DNA of 28,863 bases from Actinomycetota bacterium (GTDB taxonomy: Bacteria; Actinomycetota; Geothermincolia; Fen-727; Anoxymicrobiaceae), in assembly GCA_016649525.1 (NCBI GenBank), contig JAENXM010000002.1:1-28863 (forward strand), written 5' to 3'. The notes under the pieces are model-generated. The model was not told the DNA's origin. It ran no database searches and saw only the letters and a list, made by a program, of their open reading frames with translations. The position numbers and the translations under genes are program-made. Shown one piece after another: positions 16,230-23,772 of this stretch (the first letter of the stretch is position 1; every line of letters begins with the position of its first letter).

Positions 16230-17168
16230 TCAGATCTTCCTTCGGTCGAAAACGTAGCCGCTACCTTCCAGGTCCTTGGCGTATTTCTTCAACTCCGCTG
16301 CTATACGGGTGACTTGCGAGAGGGCGGTAAGCTTCCGGTACTCGTTGTGCACCACCGAGATGGAGATGGTCATCACGGGGAACCTCATTACGTTGCCGCG
16401 CCGGTCAGAAGCCACGATGTATCCCTTTTCGAGGTCCTCCTGCTCGTAATGCTCGCGGATCCTTTCGTCGAAAAGTCTTATTATCTCTTTAGATATCCCC
16501 TCGGCTTTCTCGATGGAGGTCAGGATAATGAAGTCGTCTCCGCCCATGTGGCCGAGAAAATCCCCTTCATCTCCCTTGTTGTTGACCGCATCGGTCAACA
16601 TTCGCCCGGTCATGCGAATTACCTCACTGCCGGCCAGAAAGCCGTAGTAATCGTTGTAGGCTTTGAAATCGTCGAGGTCCACGTAGCACATAGCGAACAG
16701 GTTACCGGACTCCAGGTGGGAGGCCAGCTCCTCCTCTATAGCCTTGTTGCCAGGAAGCTCCGTTATGGGGCTCATGTCACTTTCACGCAGATAACGCCGC
16801 AGGTGCATCTCGATTCGGGCCTGCAGCTCCATGAAATCAAATGGCTTCGTAATATAATCATCGGCGCCGGATTCTATCCCCTTGAGCTTGTCCTCGATAG
16901 GTGCTCTGGCTGTAAGCATGATCACCGGTATGTTCCTTGTCTGGGGGTTCTCGCGCATCGACCGGCATACCTCCATGCCGTCCATGCCGGGCATCATCAC
17001 GTCCAGGATTACTATGTCGGGTCGGAGGTTCTTGACGGTATCCAACGTCTCCGGCCCGTCCGCGGCCTGGTAAACCTCGAACTTGTGCCTGGGGAGCGCT
17101 TCGGTGATAAGCTGCCGCAGGGTCTCGTCGTCGTCTGCGATTAATATCTTTGGCCTCGGTTCGAACAT
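16230..17168 (-). CDS. PleD-like response regulator with GGDDF output domain (312 aa)
   Basis: Residues 1-125 are a complete receiver: the acidic cluster ADDD at 11-14, phospho-acceptor Asp56 in VILDVMMPG, Thr86 in MLTA and Lys108 in ITKPF. A short linker leads to a GGDEF-type domain (about 133-312) with CYVDLDDFKAYNDYYG and the signature GHMGGDDF (GGDDF at 209-213). The fourth signature residue is Asp, not Glu, and no RxxD inhibitory site precedes it. Cyclase activity is therefore plausible but not certain. ATG 17168 starts exactly at the receiver; an open frame running back to 17390 would cover the divergent infC promoter and leader and is rejected. First gene of a two-gene operon with the histidine kinase. 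Confidence 0.88.
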   Translation of the reverse strand: MFEPRPKILIADDDETLRQLITEALPRHKFEVYQAADGPETLDTVKNLRPDIVILDVMMPGMDGMEVCRSMRENPQTRNIPVIMLTARAPIEDKLKGIESGADDYITKPFDFMELQARIEMHLRRYLRESDMSPITELPGNKAIEEELASHLESGNLFAMCYVDLDDFKAYNDYYGFLAGSEVIRMTGRMLTDAVNNKGDEGDFLGHMGGDDFIILTSIEKAEGISKEIIRLFDERIREHYEQEDLEKGYIVASDRRGNVMRFPVMTISISVVHNEYRKLTALSQVTRIAAELKKYAKDLEGSGYVFDRRKI

Positions 17169-17199
17169 GGCCGACTGCCTTCCCTGGTAACCTGCATTT

Positions 17200-17205
17200 A
17201 TTATA
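17200..17205 (-). promoter_or_regulatory. Candidate -10 of the response regulator/kinase operon
   Basis: Read on the minus strand, 17205 to 17200 is TATAAT, 31 bases before the regulator's ATG. No good -35 is found at 16-18 bases. It lies back to back with the infC promoter at 17231-17260, so the two divergent promoters share about 60 bases. Confidence 0.35.
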
Positions 17206-17230
17206 ACTCGCCCGGGCAACGGTGGGGTCA

Positions 17231-17260
17231 TTGGACAGCTTGTCGTAGTTTCGCTATACT
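17231..17260 (+). promoter_or_regulatory. Predicted promoter of the infC-rpmI-rplT operon
   Basis: TTGGAC (17231-17236), an 18-base spacer and TATACT (17255-17260). The predicted start near 17267 gives a leader of about 170 bases that holds a short ORF, a hairpin and an intrinsic terminator before infC. Confidence 0.65.
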
Positions 17261-17289
17261 TTTTCAAAATTAGAGAAGAAGGAGCGTTA

Positions 17290-17322
17290 ATGCCGTTCCT
17301 CACCCTACGGTGCCGAGAATAG
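17290..17322 (+). CDS. Putative 10-residue leader peptide upstream of infC
   Basis: AAGGAG (17279-17284) stands five bases before an ATG that opens MPFLTLRCRE and stops at TAG 17320-17322, within the infC leader. The ribosome site is among the best in this region. The segment ACCCTAC (17302-17308) inside it can pair with GTAGGGT (17348-17354), and its CACCC can pair with GGGTG of the terminator stem, so ribosome movement here could decide between folds. The peptide has only one Phe and no codon run that would point to a particular amino-acid signal. That it is translated is inferred. Confidence 0.4.
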   Translation: MPFLTLRCRE

Positions 17323-17374
17323 GTAATATTGGAATCCGCGGTTGTCAGTAGGGTTATCCATAGAAGGATAAAAA

Positions 17375-17402
17375 GGGTGGCATTGGCCACCCGCGTTTTT
17401 TT
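17375..17402 (+). terminator. Intrinsic terminator/attenuator in the infC leader
   Basis: GGGTGGC (17375-17381) and GCCACCC (17386-17392) form a 7-bp GC-rich stem with the tetraloop ATTG, followed by GCG and seven T (17396-17402). It lies between the operon promoter and the infC ribosome site, so it must be conditional. A second hairpin, TTATCC/GGATAA (17354-17371), sits just before it. L20-dependent attenuation is known at this position in Bacillus; I cannot confirm the L20-binding fold here. Confidence 0.8.
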
Positions 17403-17434
17403 ACAGGCTTTGAAACAGGAGGGGGGATGTAGCT

Positions 17435-17962
17435 ATAAATCAAAGGCTGAGGATAAACGAGATGATCCGGTCTCCGCAGGTCAGGCTGGTCTCGCACGAC
17501 GGTGAACAGCTGGGAATCAAGACCATAGAGGAGGCGCAGAGGATCGCACTGGAGCAGGACTTCGATCTCGTGGAGGTTGCTCCCCAGGCAAACCCTCCGG
17601 TCTGTAAGGTAATGGACTACGGCAAGTACTGCTACGAGATGGAGCAGAAACAGAAAGCCGCAAGGAAGAAGCAGAGCATAATTGTAGTCAAAGAGATGAA
17701 ATTGAGGCCCAAGATAGACATCCACGATTACGAGACAAAGAAGAAACACGTGATACGGTTTCTCGAGCACGGCGACAAGGTAAAGGTCACGATCATGTTC
17801 CGCGGGCGGGAGATGAGCCATACGGAACTAGGCCTTAACCTGTTGAACCGCCTTGCCGACGAGACCGGAGACCTGGCGGGTGTCGAGTCGCAACCGAGGC
17901 TGGATGGAAGGAACATGACCATGGTTTTGACTCCTCATGCGGCCGAGCACAAAAAGGAGTAA
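17435..17962 (+). CDS. infC: Translation initiation factor IF-3 (about 175 aa), apparently with ATA start
   Basis: IF-3 binds the 30S subunit and checks initiator tRNA and start codon. The N-domain begins RINEMIRSPQVRLV with GEQLGI; the linker is basic (EMEQKQKAARKKQ); the C-domain contains EMKLRPKIDIHDYETK, FLEHGDKVKVTIMFRGREM and the C-terminal DGRNMTMVL. Between the in-frame TGA at 17411-17413 and the first ATG (17462) there is no ATG, GTG or TTG. Yet conserved residues (INE) are already encoded before 17462, and a very strong AGGAGGGGGG stands at 17417-17426. The best start is ATA at 17435, giving a family-normal length. infC is the classic gene with a rare start codon, used for autoregulation. 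A fallback is ATG 17462 (166 aa). Confidence 0.9.
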   Translation: MNQRLRINEMIRSPQVRLVSHDGEQLGIKTIEEAQRIALEQDFDLVEVAPQANPPVCKVMDYGKYCYEMEQKQKAARKKQSIIVVKEMKLRPKIDIHDYETKKKHVIRFLEHGDKVKVTIMFRGREMSHTELGLNLLNRLADETGDLAGVESQPRLDGRNMTMVLTPHAAEHKKE

Positions 17963-17966
17963 CTCC

Positions 17967-18173
17967 ATGCCGAAGATGAAGAAACACCGGGGTGCAGCGA
18001 AGCGGTTCCGCGTGACCGGGACCGGTAAAGTAATAAGGAAAAAGGCGTACAACAGCCATTTGTTCACGGGCAAGAGCGCCAAGAGAAAGCGCAGCCTCGA
18101 GAAAGAGGTGGAAGTCTCGCCCGCAGACTCGTCGAACGTAAGGAAGATCCTGGGAATCGGCATACACAGATAA
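17967..18173 (+). CDS. rpmI: 50S ribosomal protein L35 (68 aa)
   Basis: A small, very basic protein of the large ribosomal subunit. MPKMKKHRGAAKRFRVTGTG at the start and the central basic KKAYNSHLFTGKSAKRKR segment are typical, and the C-terminus RKILGIGIHR is slightly longer than average. ATG 17967 lies four bases after the infC stop, with AAAGGAG inside the end of infC, so translation is probably coupled. The order infC-rpmI-rplT is near-universal in bacteria. Confidence 0.97.
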   Translation: MPKMKKHRGAAKRFRVTGTGKVIRKKAYNSHLFTGKSAKRKRSLEKEVEVSPADSSNVRKILGIGIHR

Positions 18174-18230
18174 CCGTCTGGTATTCTCCCGGTTCCCTGT
18201 ATTGAGATTCATCCCTGGAGGTTGGAAACG

Positions 18231-18725
18231 ATGCCAAGGACCAAGCACAGCGTTGCTACGAGGCGGCGCCGGAAAAAAGTAATGAAGATAGCTCGCGGGT
18301 ACCGGGGCGCAAAGAGCAGGTCGTACAAATCCGCGAACGAGCAGGTGATGCATTCTCTGCAGTATGCATACCGTGACCGTCGCGCGCGGAAAAGTGATTT
18401 CAGGAAACTCTGGATCAGCAGAATAAACGCTGCCGCCAGGGAGCGCGGGATGCCCTATAACAAGTTCATGAGCGGACTGCGGAACGCTGGAGTGGAGATT
18501 GACCGCAAGGTGTTGGCGGACCTGGCCGTCCACGACCCGGAGGCCTTCGGCCAGCTCGTGGATGTTGCGGCCGGCAAGCCCGCAAAGAAGCCAGCGTCGA
18601 AACCACAGGCAAAGGCGGCGAATCCCGGTCCTGCAAAGAAAACTGCGGGGTCGAAGTCGAAGGCTTCAGAGAAGACCTCCGGTGTCTCGAAGGACACCGC
18701 AGACGTCGATAGCTCAAATGAATAG
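18231..18725 (+). CDS. rplT: 50S ribosomal protein L20 with long Lys/Ala/Ser tail (164 aa)
   Basis: L20 is an early assembly protein of the 50S subunit and represses this operon in Bacillus and E. coli. The first 113 residues are a normal L20: MPRTKHSVATRRRRKK, ARGYRGAKSRSYKSANEQVM, YAYRDRRARKSDFRKLWI and YNKFMSGL. After about residue 114 there is an extra tail of roughly 50 residues of low complexity, made of Lys, Ala, Pro and Ser repeats (KPAKKPASKPQAKAA) and ending acidic. Such a tail resembles histone-H1-like extensions and would be disordered. ATG 18231 follows GGAGGTT; an in-frame ATG nine bases upstream has no support. Confidence 0.96.
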   Translation: MPRTKHSVATRRRRKKVMKIARGYRGAKSRSYKSANEQVMHSLQYAYRDRRARKSDFRKLWISRINAAARERGMPYNKFMSGLRNAGVEIDRKVLADLAVHDPEAFGQLVDVAAGKPAKKPASKPQAKAANPGPAKKTAGSKSKASEKTSGVSKDTADVDSSNE

Positions 18726-18751
18726 TGTGTGGTTTTGGAAATCGCGGTTTC

Positions 18752-19564
18752 ATGAACCAGGCAATAACCAACAAGAACCATTACGCGGTCAAGAGGGCAA
18801 GAAGGTTCAGAAAACGGGCGTATCGGGATCGGGAGGGGCTTTTCCTGGTAGAGGGACTCAACTTGCTCAGTGAGGCGGTCAGGTCAAAGGCGGTTTTGAG
18901 GGAGCTGCTTTACGTCGATTCTCGCACGGATGAGGCCCGCTTGATAGCGGGACAGGTTTCCGAACCGATCCCCACCTACAAGATAAGCGAGGGCTTGATG
19001 GGCCTGGTGTCCGACGTTGTTACCAACCAGGGTATAGTCGGGGTACTCGAACAGGTCGACGAGGGTTATGAGGAATTCATGCCGGGGGGTGATGCGTCGC
19101 TCCTGCTTGTGGCGGACCAGGTCAGGGACCCGGGCAATCTCGGGGCCCTCATGCGTATAGCCGATGCTGCGGGTGCGGAAGGTTTCATGCTTACAACCGG
19201 CAGCGTGGACCTCTACAACCCGAAAGTCGTCCGTTCGGCTGCCGGTTCGCACTTCCACCTGCCTCTTGTCAGGGGCGTGGATTTACAGGTCTTCGCTGGA
19301 GACGTTCGCAAAAGAGGTATGCGTCTATGGGGGCTGGACCCGCACAGCGGCAGGAGTTACCTTGAAGTCGATTACAGGGAACCGACCGCACTGATTGTGG
19401 GCAATGAGTCTTTCGGGCTGGAGGAAGAGGGCAGACGTCTGATCGACGGCACGGTGCAGATCCAGATGTCGGGCGAGGCTGAGTCTCTGAACGTAGCGTC
19501 CGCCGCGGCGGTTGTGATTTTCGAAGCGCTCAGGCAGCGCGGTCAGGATGCTGGAGGAACGTAG
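18752..19564 (+). CDS. SPOUT (TrmH/SpoU-family) 2'-O-ribose RNA methyltransferase (270 aa)
   Basis: It transfers a methyl group from S-adenosylmethionine to a ribose 2'-OH, probably in 23S rRNA, using a deep trefoil knot. An N-terminal substrate-binding domain starts NPxVK-like (YAVKRARRFRKRAYRDRE) and contains FLVEGLNLLSEA. The three SPOUT motifs follow: DQVRDPGNLGALMRIADAAG, IVGNESFGLEEEG and GEAESLNVASAAAVVIFEAL. ATG 18752 puts the family's N-terminus at the start; GTG 18725 overlapping the rplT stop would add nine residues, and no site has a strong ribosome sequence. Such a gene lies between rplT and pheS in many actinobacteria, where it is often called tsnR-like. The exact target nucleotide cannot be read from sequence. 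Confidence 0.92.
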   Translation: MNQAITNKNHYAVKRARRFRKRAYRDREGLFLVEGLNLLSEAVRSKAVLRELLYVDSRTDEARLIAGQVSEPIPTYKISEGLMGLVSDVVTNQGIVGVLEQVDEGYEEFMPGGDASLLLVADQVRDPGNLGALMRIADAAGAEGFMLTTGSVDLYNPKVVRSAAGSHFHLPLVRGVDLQVFAGDVRKRGMRLWGLDPHSGRSYLEVDYREPTALIVGNESFGLEEEGRRLIDGTVQIQMSGEAESLNVASAAAVVIFEALRQRGQDAGGT

Positions 19565-19566
19565 TC

Positions 19567-20649
19567 ATGGATGTCAGGCAGGAGCTGGTGAAGCTGGCTG
19601 AGAGCAAACCCGAGCTGGCTTACCTCGTCAGGGAATCGCTCGAGGCTGTGGACAGAAGCGGGACCCTGTTGGAGATAGAGGGTGCGCGCCTGGCCATCCT
19701 GGGAAAGAAAGGGCGCGTATCAGAGATATTCAAACACCTGTCAGAAGTGCCGGCCGAGGATCGCCCTGAGATCGGCCGGGTGGCAAACATGCTGCGGCGG
19801 TATGTAGAGGCAGAACTTGCCAGAAAGAGCGAGGAGCTCAAGGAATCGGACGCGGAGGCCATGCAGAAACGTCAGGCCCTTGACGTGACCCTGCCAGGGC
19901 GCCGCGCACCGGTTGGTCGTAAACATCTGTTGACCCAGGTCATCGAAGAAGTCACGTCCATCTTCATCAGCCTTGGTTACTGGATCGAATCGGGGCCGGA
20001 GGCCGAGCTTGATTATTACAATTTCGAGGCGCTTAACACCCCCGCATATCATCCTTCTCGTTCGCTGCTGGACACCTTCTACATAATGAAGAACGAGCCG
20101 GACAAGAACAGCCCCGACGACGTTCTTCTCAGGACACACACCTCACCTGTTCAGGTAAGAGTGATGGAGTCGAGGACACCGCCTTTGTATGTCGTAAGTC
20201 CTGGCAAGGCATACCGGAGAGAAGCAATAGACGCTACTCATACCGCCATGTTCTACCAGGTCGAGGGTTTCGCTGTTGACAGGGGCATCCACATGGGCCA
20301 TCTGAAAGGAACGCTCGAGGTGGTTGCCAGGAAGCTATTCGGCTCCGAGAGGAGAGTCCGGTTCCGGCCGGATTTCTTCCCGTTCACGGAACCGAGCGCC
20401 GAAGTCGACGTCTCCTGCCATGTCTGCGAGGGGAAAGGGTGTGCTTTGTGCAAGGGCATAGGCTGGCTGGAGATACTCGGATGCGGCATGATCGACCCCA
20501 ACGTATTCGAATATGTCGGCTACGACCCCGAGGAGTACACAGGCTTTGCGTTCGGGATGGGAATCGAGCGTATTGCGATGTTGAAGTACGGGATTGAAGA
20601 CATAAGGCTCTTCTACGAGAACGACGTGCGCTTCCTGCGCCAGTTCTGA
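19567..20649 (+). CDS. pheS: Phenylalanine-tRNA ligase alpha subunit (360 aa)
   Basis: This is the catalytic subunit of the heterotetrameric synthetase charging tRNA-Phe. It has an N-terminal coiled-coil arm (about 1-100) that contacts tRNA, then the class II core: motif 1 near TQVIEEVTSIFISLGY, THTSPVQVRVM and YRREAIDATHTAMFYQVEGF for motif 2, and GFAFGMGIERIAMLKYGI for motif 3. Residues 284-295 contain a CxxC-x4-CxxC insert (Cys284, 287, 292, 295) that could bind zinc. The ATG starts two bases after the methylase stop with GGAGGAA in front. Transcribed with pheT. Confidence 0.97.
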   Translation: MDVRQELVKLAESKPELAYLVRESLEAVDRSGTLLEIEGARLAILGKKGRVSEIFKHLSEVPAEDRPEIGRVANMLRRYVEAELARKSEELKESDAEAMQKRQALDVTLPGRRAPVGRKHLLTQVIEEVTSIFISLGYWIESGPEAELDYYNFEALNTPAYHPSRSLLDTFYIMKNEPDKNSPDDVLLRTHTSPVQVRVMESRTPPLYVVSPGKAYRREAIDATHTAMFYQVEGFAVDRGIHMGHLKGTLEVVARKLFGSERRVRFRPDFFPFTEPSAEVDVSCHVCEGKGCALCKGIGWLEILGCGMIDPNVFEYVGYDPEEYTGFAFGMGIERIAMLKYGIEDIRLFYENDVRFLRQF

Positions 20650-20668
20650 CCTCCGGGGAGATGAACAG

Positions 20669-23101
20669 TTGAGAGTATCGCTTGAGTGGCTCAAAGATTA
20701 CGTGGATATAGCAGTACCCTCGAATGAGCTTGCCGAACTTCTTTCCATGTCTGGGAGCTCCGTGGATCGGGTAATCGAAGAGGGCAAGGGTCTTGAAGGT
20801 GTGGTTGTCGGGCATGTCGTCGAGGTCAGGCCGCACCCGAACGCGGATAAACTTCGGATCGCAATAGTGGATGACGGTTCGACCATGCGGAAGATCGTAT
20901 GCGGCGCTCCGAATCTTAAGGAAGGGAAGAAATACGCGCTCGCCCTGCCTGGTGCTCGCCTGCCTTCCGTGTCTGACAAGACCATGCACAGCGCCACCAT
21001 CAGGGGCGTGAAAAGTGAGGGGATGTTCACGAGCGGCGCGGAGCTCGGTGTGAACGAGGACACTTCGGGGATCTTCGAACTGGGCAGGGAGGCTCCAGTG
21101 GGAGTCGACATACGCAAAGCGCTCTCACTCGAGGATGTTATTTTCGACCTCGAGGTTACGCCGAACCGCCCCGATTGCATGTCCATGATGGGCATCGCGC
21201 GCGAGGTCGCTGCCCTGACGGGGAAAACCCTTCATCTGCCGCAGGTGGAAGTCAGCGAGAAGGGCCCACCGATAGACGGGAATGCCAGGGTCATGATAAA
21301 TGATTCGGCGGTATGCCCGCGTTATACCGCGCGCGTAATCAAGGGTGCCAAGGTTGCTGACTCGCCGCTCTGGATGCAGAGGCGGCTCCTTGCCGCCGGT
21401 GCCAGACCGATAAACAACATCGTTGATGTAACGAACTATGTACTCCTGGAACTGGGACAACCGCTTCACGCTTTTGACCTGAACCTGCTCGGTGAAAAGA
21501 CAATCGTTGTACGACTCGCCCATCACGGAGAGCTCATAACCACACTCGACGGGGTTGACCGCCAGTTGGACGACCAGTCCCTTGTCATAGCCGATACAAG
21601 CAAGCCGGTCGCACTCGCGGGCGTGATGGGCGGAGGGGATTCGGAGGTCACCGAGAGGACCTCCGATGTCCTGATAGAATCCGCATATTTCGAGCCGACG
21701 TCCATACTGCGCACATCAAAACGTCTCGGCATACGAACCGAGGCGTCAAGCCGTTTTGAAAGAGGCACCGACCATGAAGGGACGAAGCTTGCGGCAGAGC
21801 GGGCCGCCTGGCTGATGTCAGAATTGTCAGGCGGGGTGGTTGCGGCGGGAGATATCGATGTCTACCCGAATCCCATTTCACCAGTATCGATAGACCTCAG
21901 GCCCGAGAGGGTGAACCAGTTACTGGGGACACAGATAGCCAAGAACGAGACAGTAGAGATATTAAAGAAGCTTGAGATGGAAATAGAGGACAACGATGTC
22001 CTGAAAGTGAGGGTACCAAGTTTCAGAAGGGACCTGGAAAGGGAGATTGACCTGATCGAAGAGATAGCACGCATCCACGGCTATTGGAAGATCCCCTCCG
22101 CCTTACCTGCTGGCGGAGGGATGGACGCGGGACTCACGATCGGGCAGCGGCTCGAGGAAAGAGTGACGGACTCGCTGTCTGCCCAGGGGCTGATGGAGGT
22201 CTGGACCGACAGCTTCATGCGTGTCGAGGACCTGGACCGTATGCGGGTGCCCCAGGGTGACAGGCTGCGCGACCTCGTGACCCTTGTGAACCCACTCGCT
22301 GAAACGGGCGAGGTCATGCGTACTACCATCGTCCCGGGTCTTCTTCGCGTGGCGGCCAGAAACATAAACAGGGGAATCAAAGACCTCGCTCTGTTCGAGC
22401 AGGGGCGGGTGTTCTTTGCGGGTGAGCCCGGCGAGCTGCCGGTGGAGAGACAGTGCGTCGACATCCTGCTCTCGGGGGAAAAAGGGACGTACGGATGGGG
22501 AGGCGATGAGAGAGAGGTCGATTATTACGACTTGAAGGGCCTGGTTGAGAATCTGAGAGCTGCTTTGAAGGTGAAGGACCTCAGGTTTGAAGCCGGAGAT
22601 TGCCCTTGCATGATGCCCGGAACGTGCGCTGAAGTGGCTGTGGGGGAACACACCGTTGGCTATCTGGGCCGGCTTCATCCAGAGGTCGCCGATGCCTTTC
22701 ATGTAGCCGGCGAATTCTATATCGCGGAACTGGCTCTCGAACCACTGCTCGATGCTTCGGAGGCCGGCCACGAGTATAGACCCTTGGGAAGGTTCCCCAG
22801 CGTAAAACTGGACATTGCCGTAGTGGTTGACGAAGAACTTGCCGGCAGCAGCGTGGGGGATTCAATATACAGGAACGGAGGCGAGTTCCTCCAGTCTGTC
22901 AGGCTGTTCGACCTTTATCACGGGCCTCAGATACCGCATGGCAAGAAGAGCCTCGCCTACGCCCTCGAGTTCGCATCGACTGAACGAACTCTCACAGACG
23001 AGGAGACGCGCGTCGAGCTCGAGAGGATCATCGATACGCTCAGGGAGGAGTTCGGCGCCCAGATCAGGGGTCGAGAGCAGGACCAGGGTGAGTCAACTTG
23101 A
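20669..23101 (+). CDS. pheT: Phenylalanine-tRNA ligase beta subunit (810 aa)
   Basis: This is the partner of PheS; it binds tRNA-Phe and edits mischarged Tyr. Domains in order are an N-terminal MRVSLEWLKDYVDI segment, an OB-fold tRNA-binding domain (about 45-150; HPNADKLRIAIV, CGAPN), B3/B4 editing domain (about 215-385), B5 domain (about 400-470; VPSFRRDLEREIDLIEEIARI), the catalytic-like core, and the ferredoxin-fold anticodon-binding domain (about 710-803; RFPSVKLDIAVVVDE). The start is TTG 20669, eight bases after GGGGAG. The ATG at 20661 is out of frame. The stop overlaps the nadD start by four bases (TTGA). Confidence 0.97.
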   Translation: MRVSLEWLKDYVDIAVPSNELAELLSMSGSSVDRVIEEGKGLEGVVVGHVVEVRPHPNADKLRIAIVDDGSTMRKIVCGAPNLKEGKKYALALPGARLPSVSDKTMHSATIRGVKSEGMFTSGAELGVNEDTSGIFELGREAPVGVDIRKALSLEDVIFDLEVTPNRPDCMSMMGIAREVAALTGKTLHLPQVEVSEKGPPIDGNARVMINDSAVCPRYTARVIKGAKVADSPLWMQRRLLAAGARPINNIVDVTNYVLLELGQPLHAFDLNLLGEKTIVVRLAHHGELITTLDGVDRQLDDQSLVIADTSKPVALAGVMGGGDSEVTERTSDVLIESAYFEPTSILRTSKRLGIRTEASSRFERGTDHEGTKLAAERAAWLMSELSGGVVAAGDIDVYPNPISPVSIDLRPERVNQLLGTQIAKNETVEILKKLEMEIEDNDVLKVRVPSFRRDLEREIDLIEEIARIHGYWKIPSALPAGGGMDAGLTIGQRLEERVTDSLSAQGLMEVWTDSFMRVEDLDRMRVPQGDRLRDLVTLVNPLAETGEVMRTTIVPGLLRVAARNINRGIKDLALFEQGRVFFAGEPGELPVERQCVDILLSGEKGTYGWGGDEREVDYYDLKGLVENLRAALKVKDLRFEAGDCPCMMPGTCAEVAVGEHTVGYLGRLHPEVADAFHVAGEFYIAELALEPLLDASEAGHEYRPLGRFPSVKLDIAVVVDEELAGSSVGDSIYRNGGEFLQSVRLFDLYHGPQIPHGKKSLAYALEFASTERTLTDEETRVELERIIDTLREEFGAQIRGREQDQGEST

Positions 23102-23715
23102 AGATCGGCGTCATGGGCGGAACGTTCGATCCCATCCACAACGGCCACCTCGTAACTTCCGAAGAGGCCCGGTATCAATTCGAGCTTGAAAAGGTGATAT
23201 TCATCCCGTCAGCCCGCCCTCCTCACAAGAGGGAAGTCAGGCGGTCCCCTTTCGAGGACAGGTATAGAATGGTCGAGCTTGCACTAGAGGGGAACCCATT
23301 CCTCTCTGTTTCTATGCTCGAGATGGAAAGGGAGGGGTTGTCTTATACGATTGACACACTTCGTGAGCTTCATCGTATCCACGGCAGGGACGCGGAACTC
23401 TTTTTCATAACCGGCGCTGATGCCATCCTTGAGATCCTGACCTGGAAGGACCCGGCAGAGATATTCGCAGAGAGCCAGCTGATAGCGGCGACGAGACCGG
23501 GATACCCCCTGGAAAGGCTGAAGGAGGCGCTGCCCGAGTATAACAGCCACGGGGAGCCCTCCACAGGAAGGGTGCATGCTATGGAGATCCCCTCTCTTTC
23601 AATCTCCTCGACGGACATCAGGGAGCGGGTCCGGGAGGGTAAACCCTTCAGGTACCTGGTTCCCGAACCAGTGTGGGCGTACATAGTGGAGAATAGCTTC
23701 TATCTCGAAAGGTAA
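23098..23715 (+). CDS. nadD: Nicotinate-nucleotide adenylyltransferase (205 aa)
   Basis: It converts nicotinate mononucleotide and ATP to deamido-NAD+, the substrate of NadE, whose gene end lies at the left of this window. Signatures are GVMGGTFDPIHNGHL at the N-terminus with the HxGH-type ATP site, PSARPPHKR, FITGADAILEILTWKD and the C-terminal ISSTDIRERVREG. The TTG at 23098 is fixed by the family start MKIGVMGGTFDP and overlaps the pheT stop as TTGA, which implies coupled translation. The order nadD, LCP protein, rsfS is common in actinobacteria. Confidence 0.96.
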   Translation: MKIGVMGGTFDPIHNGHLVTSEEARYQFELEKVIFIPSARPPHKREVRRSPFEDRYRMVELALEGNPFLSVSMLEMEREGLSYTIDTLRELHRIHGRDAELFFITGADAILEILTWKDPAEIFAESQLIAATRPGYPLERLKEALPEYNSHGEPSTGRVHAMEIPSLSISSTDIRERVREGKPFRYLVPEPVWAYIVENSFYLER

Positions 23716-23772
23716 ATGGCCGCACCGACGGTAATTATATAGGGAGAGGTTGGCCACTGTATAAGGAGGACC

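Noticed and set aside
16041..17144. Plus-strand open frame of 367 codons
   Set aside because: It is antisense to the well-supported histidine kinase and response regulator, with no recognisable domain, a His/Val-rich shadow composition and no ribosome site.
17169..17390. Upstream extension of the PleD-like regulator frame (74 extra residues)
   Set aside because: It covers the divergent infC promoter and leader terminator, the residues resemble no domain, and the receiver begins exactly at ATG 17168.
17354..17402. T-box leader upstream of the infC-pheST operon
   Set aside because: AAGGGTGGCA resembles the start of a T-box motif, but the conserved ACCGCG part is not in place and no specifier stem or AGTA-type loop is seen.
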